Shown here one piece after another: positions 6,291-14,543 of a stretch of DNA of 64,000 nucleotides. The translations under genes and the position numbers were made by a program. Below the pieces are notes generated by a model. That model was not told the DNA's origin. It saw only the letters and a list, made by a program, of their open reading frames with translations, and did no database searches. Source of the DNA: Streptomyces sp. CB09001 (GTDB taxonomy: Bacteria; Actinomycetota; Actinomycetes; Streptomycetales; Streptomycetaceae); assembly GCF_003369795.1 (NCBI RefSeq), contig NZ_CP026730.1, positions 1-64,000 of the forward strand, read 5' to 3'. Numbering within the stretch: position 1 is the first letter of the stretch; every line of letters begins with the position of its first letter.

Positions 6291-9113
6291 ATGACAACCG
6301 TGCACGACGGGCAGGGCGACCTGGTCCTGGGGGCGCTCGGCTCGCTGGGCACCCGCGTCGACTGCGCCGGGTTCAACCGCCTCGACCTGGAGGGGCCGCA
6401 GGTCCTGTGGCTGGTGGCGTCCGGCGCGGTGGACCTGTTCGCGGTCGACGCCGGGGAGCAGGGCCACTGGCACCACCTGGGGCGCCTGGAGGCGGGTTCG
6501 GTGCTGCTCGGCCCGGTCGCCGGACCGCAGCACACGCTGGTGGCGCGTCCGCTGCGGGACTGCGTGGTGCACCGCATCGGACTGCGCGAGCTGTACCAGC
6601 CGGCACAGACCCAGACGTGGTCGTACGACGCGTACGGCAATCCCCAGTACGTGCCGCCGACGACGAGTCCGCTGGAGTACGCCCTCGCCCTCGGCGTGGG
6701 CCGGGGCCTGACCGTCCTCTTCCAGGCGCCGATGGCCACCGAGCGGACCCACACCCCCACCGACGACGACGTGTTCTGGATGCAGGTCCCCCCGGGCAGC
6801 GTGCAGTACGGGGCGGTGTACGGCGAGGAGGCGGCCGCCGACCTGCTGATGGACCCGGCGCTGTGGCAGAGCATGGTCGACCAGCAGTACCGGCTGCTCA
6901 CCACCCTGGACCGGTGGATCGAGCAGCTGGAACGCACCCACGAGACCCGGACGGCGGCCGGTATCAAGGCCGGTGAGGCGGTGCGCGCGCAGGCCGACCG
7001 GACGCTGCTGGCCTCCATCGGCAAGCGCCCGGCGCAGCGCACCACTGCCGCCGACGCCGACGCCACGTACGCGGCCTGCGGGCTGGTCGCCCGCGCCGCC
7101 GGGATCCCGCTCGCCGAGCCGGCCCCGGGCGGCACGGAGAGCGACCGGCTCGACCCGGTGGAGCGCATCGCGCTCGCCTCACGCGTGCGCACCCGGTCCG
7201 TACGGCTGGAGGACCGCTGGTGGCGGGACGACGTGGGGCCGCTGGTCGGGCACCGCACCCTGTCGGGGGCGCCGGTGGCGCTGCTGTGGCGGCGCGGGGG
7301 ATATGTGGCCGTGCATCCGGCGACCGGTCGTGAGACGCCGGTGGAGCGGGCGAACGCCGGGGAGTTCGAGCCGCGTGCGGTGATGTTCTACCGGCCGCTG
7401 CCGGAGCGGCGGCTCGGTCCGCTGCGGCTGCTGCGGTTCTGTCTGGCGGGCACCCGCCGGGATCTGACCGGGCTGCTGCTCGCCGGTCTCGTGACGGTGG
7501 CGCTCGGCGCGCTGGTGCCGATCGCGACGGGCCGGGTGCTCGGCGAGTTCGTGCCGAAGGCGCAGACCGGGCTGATCGTGCAGGTGTGTCTCGCGGTGAT
7601 GGTGAGCAGTGTCGTCGCGGCGGCCTTCATGCTGCTGCAGAACCTCACCATCCTGCGCTTGGAGGGCCGGATCGAGGCGACGCTCCAGCCCGCCGTGTGG
7701 GACCGGCTGCTGCGGCTGCCGACGAGGTTCTTCACCGAGCGTTCCACCGGTGAACTGGCGAGCGCGGCCATGGGCATCAGCGCGATCCGCAGGCTGCTCG
7801 CGGGGGTCGGCCCGACGGTGGCCCAGTCGGTGACCGTCGGGGCGATGAACCTGGGCCTGCTGCTCTGGTACAGCGTGCCGATGGCGCTCGCGGCGATCGC
7901 CATGCTGGTGGTCGTCGCCGGGGTCTTCCTCGGGCTCGGGCTGTGGCAGGTGCGCTGGCAGCGGCGGCTGGTCAAGCTCACCAACAAGCTGAACAACCAG
8001 GCGTTCCAGACGCTGCGCGGGCTGCCGAAGCTACGGGTGGCGGCGGCCGAGAACTACGCCTACGCGGCGTGGGCGGACCGGTTCGCGCACAGTCGGGAGC
8101 TCCAGCAGCGGGCGGGGCGGATCAAGAACCTGAACGCGGTGCTCGGCGCGGTGTACCTGCCGCTGTGCACCCTGTTGATGTTCATGCTGCTGGCCGGCCC
8201 GGCGCGGGGCTCGATGTCGGCGGCGGAGTTCCTCACCTTCAACGCCTCGGTGACGATGCTGCTGACCTCGGTCACCCAGCTGACCGGCGCGTTCGTGTCG
8301 GGCGTGGCGGCGCTGCCGCTGTTCGAGGAGATCCGGCCGGTCCTGGACGCCACGCCCGAGGTGCGGACGGCGAGCACCCGGCCGGGGCCGCTGTCGGGGG
8401 CGATCGAGGCGCGCCGGCTGTCGTTCCGGTACACCGACGACGGGCCGCTGGTCCTGGACGACGTCTCCTTCGAGGTGCGGCCGGGCGAGTTCGTGGCGGT
8501 CGTCGGCCCCAGCGGCTGCGGCAAGTCGACCCTGCTGCGGCTGCTGATCGGCTTCGACCGTCCGCTGTCGGGCAGCGTCCTGTACGACGGCCAGGACCTG
8601 GCCGCGCTGGACCAGTCGGCGGTGCGCAGACAGTGCGGGGTGGTGCTCCAGCACGCCCAGCCCTTCACCGGCTCCATCCTGGACGTCATCTGCGGCACCG
8701 AGCCGTACACGCCCGAGGAGGCGATGGCGGCGGCCGGGATGGCGGGGCTCGCGGAGGACATCGAGCGGATGCCGATGGGGCTGCACACCATCGTGTCGGG
8801 CAGCGGGGCGGTCTCCGGGGGCCAGCGGCAGCGGCTGATGATCGCGCAGGCGCTGATCCGCCGGCCGCGCATCCTCTTCTTCGACGAGGCCACCAGCGCC
8901 CTGGACAACGAGACGCAGCGCACGGTGATCGAGTCCACCAAGGCGCTCAACGCCACCCGGATCGTGATCGCGCACCGCCTGTCCACGGTCCTGGACGCCG
9001 ACCGCGTGATCGTGATGGAGGACGGCAGGGTCGCCCAGCAGGGCCCGCCCGCCCGGCTGCTGGCGGACACCGGTGGCCGGCTGCACGAGCTGGTGCGGCG
9101 GCAGCTGGCCTGA
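6291..9113 (+). CDS. NHLM-type ABC exporter with long N-terminal domain
   Basis: This 940-residue protein starts at ATG 6291, one base after the previous stop. About 400 N-terminal residues precede the membrane domain. They begin with a beta-rich segment resembling cyclic-nucleotide-binding/cupin folds and lack a C39 triad. Residues about 380-680 form the ABC membrane domain. The ATPase domain has GPSGCGKST, VSGGQRQR and ILFFDEATSALD. The layout matches the second ATP-binding subunit of NHLM bacteriocin systems. It probably forms a heterodimer or a sequential pump with the C39 exporter. What its N-terminal domain senses is unknown. Confidence 0.88.
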   Translation: MTTVHDGQGDLVLGALGSLGTRVDCAGFNRLDLEGPQVLWLVASGAVDLFAVDAGEQGHWHHLGRLEAGSVLLGPVAGPQHTLVARPLRDCVVHRIGLRELYQPAQTQTWSYDAYGNPQYVPPTTSPLEYALALGVGRGLTVLFQAPMATERTHTPTDDDVFWMQVPPGSVQYGAVYGEEAAADLLMDPALWQSMVDQQYRLLTTLDRWIEQLERTHETRTAAGIKAGEAVRAQADRTLLASIGKRPAQRTTAADADATYAACGLVARAAGIPLAEPAPGGTESDRLDPVERIALASRVRTRSVRLEDRWWRDDVGPLVGHRTLSGAPVALLWRRGGYVAVHPATGRETPVERANAGEFEPRAVMFYRPLPERRLGPLRLLRFCLAGTRRDLTGLLLAGLVTVALGALVPIATGRVLGEFVPKAQTGLIVQVCLAVMVSSVVAAAFMLLQNLTILRLEGRIEATLQPAVWDRLLRLPTRFFTERSTGELASAAMGISAIRRLLAGVGPTVAQSVTVGAMNLGLLLWYSVPMALAAIAMLVVVAGVFLGLGLWQVRWQRRLVKLTNKLNNQAFQTLRGLPKLRVAAAENYAYAAWADRFAHSRELQQRAGRIKNLNAVLGAVYLPLCTLLMFMLLAGPARGSMSAAEFLTFNASVTMLLTSVTQLTGAFVSGVAALPLFEEIRPVLDATPEVRTASTRPGPLSGAIEARRLSFRYTDDGPLVLDDVSFEVRPGEFVAVVGPSGCGKSTLLRLLIGFDRPLSGSVLYDGQDLAALDQSAVRRQCGVVLQHAQPFTGSILDVICGTEPYTPEEAMAAAGMAGLAEDIERMPMGLHTIVSGSGAVSGGQRQRLMIAQALIRRPRILFFDEATSALDNETQRTVIESTKALNATRIVIAHRLSTVLDADRVIVMEDGRVAQQGPPARLLADTGGRLHELVRRQLA

Positions 9114-9143
9114 TCGGCGCTCAAATGGGTACCTGTTGCCCTC

Positions 9144-10154
9144 ATGCGTACGAGCGTGGTGGATGTGGGATCGAACACGGTCCGGCTCATGGTGGCGGAC
9201 GCCGAGGGCGGCGTCCCGCTGCCGGTGCACACCGCGAAGTGGCGGCTGCGGCTGTCGGAGCAGGTCAGGCCGGGTGGCCCGGTCCCGGAGGAGGCCGTTG
9301 AGCGGCTCGTCGGGGCGGTCGCCGACGCGAGCGGGACCGCGGACCGGTGGGGGGCGTCGGGGCCGCTGGCCTTCGCGACCGCGGTGGTGCGGGCCGCGCC
9401 GAACCGGCGTGAGGTGCTGCGCACCGTCCAGGCCCGCACCGGCGTGCCGCTGTGCACCCTGCCGGGCGAGGTGGAGGCGGAGCTGACGTTCCTCGCGGCC
9501 CGGCGCTGGATGGGCTGGCGGTCCGGTCCGCTCGCCCTGCTCGACATAGGCGGCGGCTCGCTGGAGGTGGCGTTCGGGCGTGGCCGGCTGCCCGGCTTCG
9601 TGGCCTCGCTGCCGCTGGGGGCCGCCCGGCTGACCCACGAGTTCCTGGCGGGCGGCCGGGCCCCGGCCTCGCCGGAGCAGGTCAAGGCGCTGCGGCGCAA
9701 GGTCCGCCACCAGCTGCGGGACGCGGCGGCGCGGATCCGCTGGGAGGGGCCGCGGACCGCCGTGGCCACCTCGCGGACCTTCCAGCAGCTCGGGCGGCTG
9801 TGCGGCGCCCCGCCGGGCCGGTACGGACCCTTCACGGAGCGGCGGATGCGCTGCTCGGACCTGGGGGACGCGGTGGGCCGGCTGGCCGCCCTGTCCGCGG
9901 CCGAGCGGGCCCTGCTGCCCGGCATCTCTGCGCCGCGCGCGGCGCAGAGCCTGGCGGGCGCCGTCGTGGGGCACACCGCGATGAAGCTGACCGGTCTCGA
10001 GTCGGTGGCGCTCTGCCCCTGGGCGATCCGCGAGGGCATCCTGCTGCGCCACATCGAGGACGGGCCGGCCTGGTGGGCCGAGGTGGTGCGCCGCAGCGAC
10101 GAGGCCGCTCCCCCGGCGCCGGTGCCCCTGCGCCTGGCGTCCGCGTCGAACTGA
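9144..10154 (+). CDS. Ppx/GppA family exopolyphosphatase-like protein
   Basis: This 336-residue member of the sugar-kinase/Hsp70/actin fold degrades polyphosphate or (p)ppGpp-related substrates in other bacteria. The N-terminal phosphate-binding motif (VVDVGSNTVRLMV, 5-17) and the second glycine-rich loop (LLDIGGGSLEVAF, about 132-144) are intact. The length fits the short actinobacterial Ppx proteins without the C-terminal HD domain. It lies 30 bp after the exporter and could be co-transcribed with it. Exact substrate is not predictable from sequence. Confidence 0.88.
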   Translation: MRTSVVDVGSNTVRLMVADAEGGVPLPVHTAKWRLRLSEQVRPGGPVPEEAVERLVGAVADASGTADRWGASGPLAFATAVVRAAPNRREVLRTVQARTGVPLCTLPGEVEAELTFLAARRWMGWRSGPLALLDIGGGSLEVAFGRGRLPGFVASLPLGAARLTHEFLAGGRAPASPEQVKALRRKVRHQLRDAAARIRWEGPRTAVATSRTFQQLGRLCGAPPGRYGPFTERRMRCSDLGDAVGRLAALSAAERALLPGISAPRAAQSLAGAVVGHTAMKLTGLESVALCPWAIREGILLRHIEDGPAWWAEVVRRSDEAAPPAPVPLRLASASN

Positions 10155-10202
10155 ACGACCGGGAGCAGGAGCCGTACGACGAGAAGCGAGAAGGAGGACC
10201 CC

Positions 10203-10382
10203 GTGTCCCAGGACGGCGAGCACGACCGCAAGCAGCCCGAGACCGCCATCGAGGAGGTGCTGCGCGAGATCGAGGAGGCCAGGCCCCGCGACGCGGAGTC
10301 CGACGAGGGCGAGCACCGGGGCGAGGCGGGTGACGCCACCTCCCCGAACACCGGTGCCCAGGAGGACGCCGAGGGCGAGTGA
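10203..10382 (+). CDS. Small acidic protein of unknown function
   Basis: This 59-residue ORF has a GTG start and a strong AAGGAGG site 5 bp upstream. The product is rich in Glu, Asp and Arg (for example AIEEVLREIEEARPRDAE). It has a predicted short helix in the middle and disordered ends. No domain is recognised. It sits between ppx and the heme-oxygenase-fold gene on the same strand. The ribosome site and codon usage support a real gene. Confidence 0.65.
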   Translation: MSQDGEHDRKQPETAIEEVLREIEEARPRDAESDEGEHRGEAGDATSPNTGAQEDAEGE

Positions 10383-10437
10383 GGTGCCGCTCCGTGCGGC
10401 CGGGGGTGCCACGGCGCCGTCCGGGTACTCGCGGCGC

Positions 10438-11469
10438 ATGGAGTACGACCGCGAAGGACCACGGCTGCCGACGGCCCGGGGACCGGTCTCCGAGGCCGTC
10501 GGCGCACATCTGCTCGGCTCGGGCCCGCTGCCCTCCCCCGCGGCCGTCGCCGCCGCGCCGGTGTACGGCGACGACCTGCAGCTCGCCCTGTACCAGTGCT
10601 ACGAGCTGCACTACCGGGGCTTCGCGGGCGTCTCCCCCGATCTGGAGTGGGACCCCGGCCTGCTGGGCGTGAGGGCCGGGCTGGAGCGACGCTTCCTTTC
10701 CGCCCTGCGGGCCGGCACCCCGGTCCACGACAGCGTCGCGGACGCGGTCGGGGCGCTGCTCGTCGAGCCCGTCCACGGCGAGGGGGTCAGCCACTTCCTG
10801 CAGGGCGAGGGCGAGTTGTGGCAGCTGCGGGAGTACGCGGCCCAGCGCTCCCTGTACCACCTCAAGGAGGCCGACCCGCACGCCTGGGTGCTGCCCCGCC
10901 TGTGGGGCCGTTCGAAGGCGGCGATGGCGGCGGTGGAGTTCGACGAGTACGGCGGCGGTCGCGCCGACCGGGTGCACGCCCGCCTGTTCGCCGACCTGAT
11001 GGCGGACCTGGACCTGGACACCACGTACGGGGCCCATCTGGACGCGGCCTCGGCCGAGTGCCTGGCCACGGTCAACATGATGTCCCTGTTCGGCCTGCAC
11101 CGGTCGCTGCGCGGGGCGCTGGTGGGGCACTTCGCGGCCGTGGAGATCACCTCGTCGCCCGGTTCCCGGCGGCTCGCCGAGGCGATGCGCCGCACGGGCG
11201 CGGGTCCGGCCGCCGAGCACTTCTACGACGAGCACGTCGAGGCCGACGCGGTGCACGAGCAGATCGTGCGGCACGAGGTGATCGACGGCCTGCTGGAGCA
11301 GGAGCCGCACCTCGCGGCGGACGTCGTGTTCGGCGTCGACGCCACCGGTCACCTCGAGGAGCGCTTCGGCGCCCGGCTGCTCGCCGAGTGGCGCGCGGGG
11401 CGGTCGTCCCTGCGTACACCGCTGCCCGCCATGCGCGGCGCCCGTGGGGAAATTTCTCATATTTCCTGA
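10438..11469 (+). CDS. Iron-containing redox enzyme, heme-oxygenase fold
   Basis: The likely start is ATG 10438 (343 residues). Upstream in-frame codons overlap the small acidic ORF and add only low-complexity sequence. The protein resembles the Haem_oxygenas_2 / iron-containing redox enzyme family: all-helical, with conserved Glu/His ligands spread through ELHYRGF, GEGVSHF, VEFDEYGGGR and YDEHVEADAVHE. Those residues suit a non-heme di-iron site more than heme breakdown. Relatives (HDOs) act on amino acids or fatty acids. The substrate is unknown. The methyltransferase gene follows after 12 bp. Confidence 0.75.
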   Translation: MEYDREGPRLPTARGPVSEAVGAHLLGSGPLPSPAAVAAAPVYGDDLQLALYQCYELHYRGFAGVSPDLEWDPGLLGVRAGLERRFLSALRAGTPVHDSVADAVGALLVEPVHGEGVSHFLQGEGELWQLREYAAQRSLYHLKEADPHAWVLPRLWGRSKAAMAAVEFDEYGGGRADRVHARLFADLMADLDLDTTYGAHLDAASAECLATVNMMSLFGLHRSLRGALVGHFAAVEITSSPGSRRLAEAMRRTGAGPAAEHFYDEHVEADAVHEQIVRHEVIDGLLEQEPHLAADVVFGVDATGHLEERFGARLLAEWRAGRSSLRTPLPAMRGARGEISHIS

Positions 11470-11481
11470 CGGACGGGGTAC

Positions 11482-12144
11482 GTGGGATCCGTGAATTTCA
11501 TGGTGCTACCGGGCGTCTACGCCCCTCAGGAGGACACCGCCCTGCTGGCCGGGGCGCTGTCCGGCGAGTCGCTCCCGCCCGGCGCCGCCGTGCTCGACGT
11601 GGGGACCGGCACGGGCGCCCTCGCCCTGGCGGCGGCCCGGCGGGGCGGCCGGGTGACCGCGGTGGACGTGTCGTGGCGCGCGGTGTGCGCCGCGCGGCTC
11701 AACGCGGCCCGGGCCGGGCTGCGGATCCGCGTCCGGCACGGCAATCTCTTCACACCGGTGCGCGGCGAGTCGTTCGACCTGGTGCTGGCCAATCCGCCGT
11801 ATGTGCCGGCCCCCGCTCACGGCCGCCGGCCGCATGGTGCCGCGCGGGCCTGGGACGCGGGTCACGACGGTCGCATGGTCCTGGACCGGATCTGCTTGGA
11901 AGTACCCCGGCTGCTGCGCCCCGGCGGGGTGCTGCTGCTCGTGCAGTCGGCGCTCAGCGACCCCGGGAGGACCGAGGCGTTGCTGCGCGAGGCGGGCTTG
12001 AAGGCGGCGGTGATCCGGCGGCGGCGGGTCGCGTTCGGTCCCGTGGTGCGCGGCCGGGAACGCTGGCTGCGGCAGCGCGGGCTGCTGTCCCTGGCCGATC
12101 GCGAGGAGGAGCTGGTGGTCGTCCGTGCCGAACTCCCCGTCTGA
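11482..12144 (+). CDS. HemK/MTQ2-like SAM-dependent methyltransferase
   Basis: This class-I methyltransferase has SAM-binding motif LDVGTGTG (38-45) and the NPPY tetrapeptide (104-107), the mark of amide- or adenine-N-methyltransferases such as glutamine methylases. The N-terminus GVYAPQEDTALL is typical of the HemK2 branch. GTG starts at 11482 and 11491 and an ATG at 11500 are all possible; the longest is given. It overlaps the CDGSH gene by 20 bp. The target protein is not identifiable from sequence. Confidence 0.82.
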   Translation: MGSVNFMVLPGVYAPQEDTALLAGALSGESLPPGAAVLDVGTGTGALALAAARRGGRVTAVDVSWRAVCAARLNAARAGLRIRVRHGNLFTPVRGESFDLVLANPPYVPAPAHGRRPHGAARAWDAGHDGRMVLDRICLEVPRLLRPGGVLLLVQSALSDPGRTEALLREAGLKAAVIRRRRVAFGPVVRGRERWLRQRGLLSLADREEELVVVRAELPV

Positions 12145-12373
12145 CACCCCGCGCCCGCCCGACGCCCCGCGCCGGATCAAGGTCCAGCGCCGGGGACCGC
12201 TGCTGGTGGAAGGGCCCGTGGAGGTCGAGCTGGAGGACGGGACGACGGTGTCCTCCGACCGCTTCCGGGTGGCGCTGTGCACGTGCCGGCGCAGTCGGCG
12301 TTATCCCTGGTGCGACACCAGCCACCGCGCCCGGTCCTCCAAGGCCGGTGACGGCCCGGCCGCGAACGGGTGA
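12125..12373 (+). CDS. CDGSH-type iron-sulfur domain protein
   Basis: This 82-residue protein has a single CDGSH-like zinc-finger motif near the C-terminus: Cys52, Cys54, Cys63 and His67 (CTCRRSRRYPWCDTSH). These ligands bind a [2Fe-2S] cluster in mitoNEET-like proteins. Here the canonical Gly-Ser is Thr-Ser. It starts at GTG inside the end of the methyltransferase gene, so the two are translationally coupled. A role in electron transfer or iron-sulfur handling is inferred. Confidence 0.82.
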   Translation: MPNSPSDTPRPPDAPRRIKVQRRGPLLVEGPVEVELEDGTTVSSDRFRVALCTCRRSRRYPWCDTSHRARSSKAGDGPAANG

Positions 12374-12394
12374 CCGCGCCCGTGAACCGGGAGA

Positions 12395-12423
12395 ACGGCG
12401 GACGGCCCCACTCCGTCCGCCGT
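12395..12423. terminator. Bidirectional hairpin terminator
   Basis: A perfect 11-bp stem (12395-12405 with 12413-12423) encloses a 7-nt loop. It lies between the convergent CDGSH and inhibitor genes and could terminate both. Confidence 0.75.
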
Positions 12424-12518
12424 CCCCGGTGCGGGCCCGCGGGACCCGTACGGCGGCGCTCGCACTCCCCAGTAGCGAGCAGCCGATCACGCCGCACGGT
12501 CCCGGCGGTCCCGGTCCC

Positions 12519-12953
12519 TCAGAACGTGAAGACGCTCGCGCTGCCCGCGTTCTTCACGCACTCGTTGGCGAAGGTGCGTTCGTAGGAGAGGCGCCGGCCC
12601 TGCCAGACGCCGTCGACGGTGACGACCACGGGGGCGTACTCCCGGGTGCACATCACCGAGTCCTCGGCGGCCAGGGCGCTCGGGTCGCCGTGCACGGCAC
12701 GCAGTTCGGCGCAGGCCGCGTCGGCCGCCGGGTGGGTGCCAAAGGCGGTCGGGGCGCAGGTCAGGGTGACCGCGCGCAGGGGTGCGGCGGTGGCAGCGCT
12801 CTCTCCGTGCCCCACGGTCAGCACCAGGGCCGAGGGGGCGTAGAGCGACGCGGGGGCGGTGGCCGGGGAGGCGAGGGAGGCCCCGGCGAGGGGCCCGCAG
12901 ACGGCGGTGGCCGTCAGGCCCAGAGTCGCTGCCCAGCGCGCGGTGTTCCGCAT
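12519..12953 (-). CDS. sti1: SSI-family protease inhibitor with P1 arginine (trypsin type)
   Basis: This is a secreted Streptomyces subtilisin-inhibitor family (I16) protein of 144 residues. The start at 12953 is chosen because GGAAGG lies nine bases upstream; the in-frame ATG at 12962 abuts that site. A signal peptide covers about 1-30. Cys66-Cys81 and Cys102-Cys132 have the 15- and 30-residue spacing of the two SSI disulfides. The reactive loop MCTREYAP places Arg104 at P1, where SSI has Met, predicting inhibition of trypsin-like enzymes. The symbol is based on recalled synteny (SCO0762). A streptogrisin gene lies 10 kb away. Confidence 0.93.
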   Translation of the reverse strand: MRNTARWAATLGLTATAVCGPLAGASLASPATAPASLYAPSALVLTVGHGESAATAAPLRAVTLTCAPTAFGTHPAADAACAELRAVHGDPSALAAEDSVMCTREYAPVVVTVDGVWQGRRLSYERTFANECVKNAGSASVFTF

Positions 12954-13312
12954 TGTGTGCATCCTTCCGCTCGTTTCGAGGGTGGTGCCGGCCCGGCCCG
13001 GTCGGTGCCGGAGCGGCGAGCGCGAGTCTGCCGAGTCCGGCACCGAAACTCATCTCGACCCCATGGGTTTCGGTAACCTTGCGTATTGAATCAGTGGCGT
13101 GAAGTCACAGAATTAGAACGTTCCAAGTCCGGAACTGGGCATTTCTTGATCGATTATTGAGAACAGAACTGGCCGAATGGCGTGATCCGCACCTTCGTCA
13201 ATAGGCCTGAAACACCCCCGAAACAGGTCCGTCGACCCTGACCGCCACCCCCGGCATACCCACGGGTATGGTGCCGGCAGCGCGAGCTCGACGACGAGGG
13301 GCGGACCTTGGG
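12954..13312. other. 359-bp divergent promoter region
   Basis: This region separates the inhibitor gene (left) and the FMN oxidase gene (right). It contains the lowest G+C stretch nearby (about 13075-13180). Two inverted repeats occur: ACCGAAAC/GTTTCGGT arms at 13042-13049 and 13067-13074, and GTTCC/GGAAC arms near 13119-13134. The first may be an operator for the inhibitor gene. No gene is seen. Confidence 0.55.
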
Positions 13313-14482
13313 ATGCCGAAGCACTGGGCGGATTTCCAGTACGAGATCTATCTGAACGGCATGACGGGCGCCGTCCCGCGGCTGCCCACCGACCTGACCC
13401 GGCTCGAGGAGCTCACCGAGCGGCGCCTCGGACCCGGCCCCTTCGGATACGTCGCGGGCAGCGCGGGCGACGGCAGCACCGCCCGCGCCAACCGGGCCGC
13501 GCTGGCCAGGCGCCGGATCGTTCCGCGCATGCTGCGGGACGTGCACGAACGCGACCTGCGCGTCGAGGTGCTGGGCCGTGCCCTGCCCGCCCCGCTCGCG
13601 CTCGCGCCGGTCGGCGTCCTGTCGATCATGCATCCGGACGCGGAGCCCGCCGCCGCCCGGGCCGCCGCGGCCCAGGGCGTGCCGTACATCCTCTCCTCCG
13701 CCTCCAGCACGCCCATGGAGGAGGTCGCCGAGGCGATGGGGGACGCCGAGCGCTGGTTCCAGCTGTACTGGCCCAAGGACCGCGAGGTGGCGCGCAGCTT
13801 CCTGGACCGAGCCCGGGCGGCCGGGTACACAGCGCTGTTCGTCACGCTGGACACGCCGCTGCTGTCCTGGCGCCCGCGCGACCTCGACCAGGCGTACCTG
13901 CCGTTCCTGCACGGGGTGGGGACCGCCAACTACTTCTCGGACCCGGCCTTCCGGGCCGGTCTGGCCAAGCCGGTGCACGAGGACCCGAACGCGGCGGTGA
14001 TGCATTTCGTCGGCATGTTTGCCGATCCCGCCAAGTCCTGGCCCGACCTGGCGTTCCTGCGGGAGAACTGGGACGGTCCGGTCGTCCTCAAGGGCGTCCT
14101 GCACCCGGACGACGCCCGGCTCGCCGCCGAAGCCGGGATGGACGGCGTGGTCGTCTCCAACCACGGGGGCCGTCAGGTGGCCGGCTCGGTCGCGGCGGCC
14201 GACGCCCTGCCGCGTGTGGTGGAGGCGGTCGGCGACCGGCTGACCGTGCTGTTCGACAGCGGTGTCCGCACCGGCGACGACGTCTTCAAGGCGCTCGCGC
14301 TCGGGGCGCGTGCGGTGCTCCTGGGCCGTCCCTACGTCTACGGCCTTGGCCTGGACGGCCAGGCCGGCGTCGAGCACGTGATCCGTTGTCTGCTCGCCGA
14401 ACTGGACCTCACTCTGGCCCTGTCCGGGCACGCCTCACCGGCCACGCCGGGGCCCGCGGACCTGGTCGAGGACCCGGTGTGA
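13313..14482 (+). CDS. FMN-dependent alpha-hydroxyacid oxidase (lactate 2-monooxygenase-like)
   Basis: This 389-residue TIM-barrel flavoenzyme oxidises 2-hydroxyacids such as lactate using FMN. The catalytic base is His284 in SNHGGRQ, with Arg287 binding the substrate carboxylate. FMN contacts are in LAPVGVLS (97-104) and DSGVRTGDDVFKAL. The N-terminus WADFQYEIYLNG is characteristic of lactate 2-monooxygenases. The start at 13313 gives the family length; an upstream in-frame ATG at 13268 adds a low-complexity extension. A hairpin terminator begins directly after its stop. Whether it is an oxidase, dehydrogenase or monooxygenase is not decided. Confidence 0.88.
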   Translation: MPKHWADFQYEIYLNGMTGAVPRLPTDLTRLEELTERRLGPGPFGYVAGSAGDGSTARANRAALARRRIVPRMLRDVHERDLRVEVLGRALPAPLALAPVGVLSIMHPDAEPAAARAAAAQGVPYILSSASSTPMEEVAEAMGDAERWFQLYWPKDREVARSFLDRARAAGYTALFVTLDTPLLSWRPRDLDQAYLPFLHGVGTANYFSDPAFRAGLAKPVHEDPNAAVMHFVGMFADPAKSWPDLAFLRENWDGPVVLKGVLHPDDARLAAEAGMDGVVVSNHGGRQVAGSVAAADALPRVVEAVGDRLTVLFDSGVRTGDDVFKALALGARAVLLGRPYVYGLGLDGQAGVEHVIRCLLAELDLTLALSGHASPATPGPADLVEDPV

Positions 14483-14503
14483 GGGGACGGTGGCACCGTC
14501 CCC
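14483..14503. terminator. Hairpin terminator after the FMN oxidase gene
   Basis: A perfect 9-bp stem (GGGGACGGT with ACCGTCCCC) around a 3-nt loop starts one base after the stop codon. It probably serves both convergent genes. Confidence 0.75.
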
Positions 14504-14543
14504 CCGCACCGCTGACGATGCCACCGAAGGCGCGCCGCCCCTC

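Noticed and set aside
3959..7258. Open frame of 1099 codons on the minus strand
   Set aside because: It lies fully antisense to the two ABC exporter genes, whose motifs are unmistakable. The translation is low-complexity His/Gln/Arg-rich, a usual shadow of high-GC codon bias.
8031..10439. Two long minus-strand frames over the second exporter and ppx
   Set aside because: Shadow frames of well-supported plus-strand genes.
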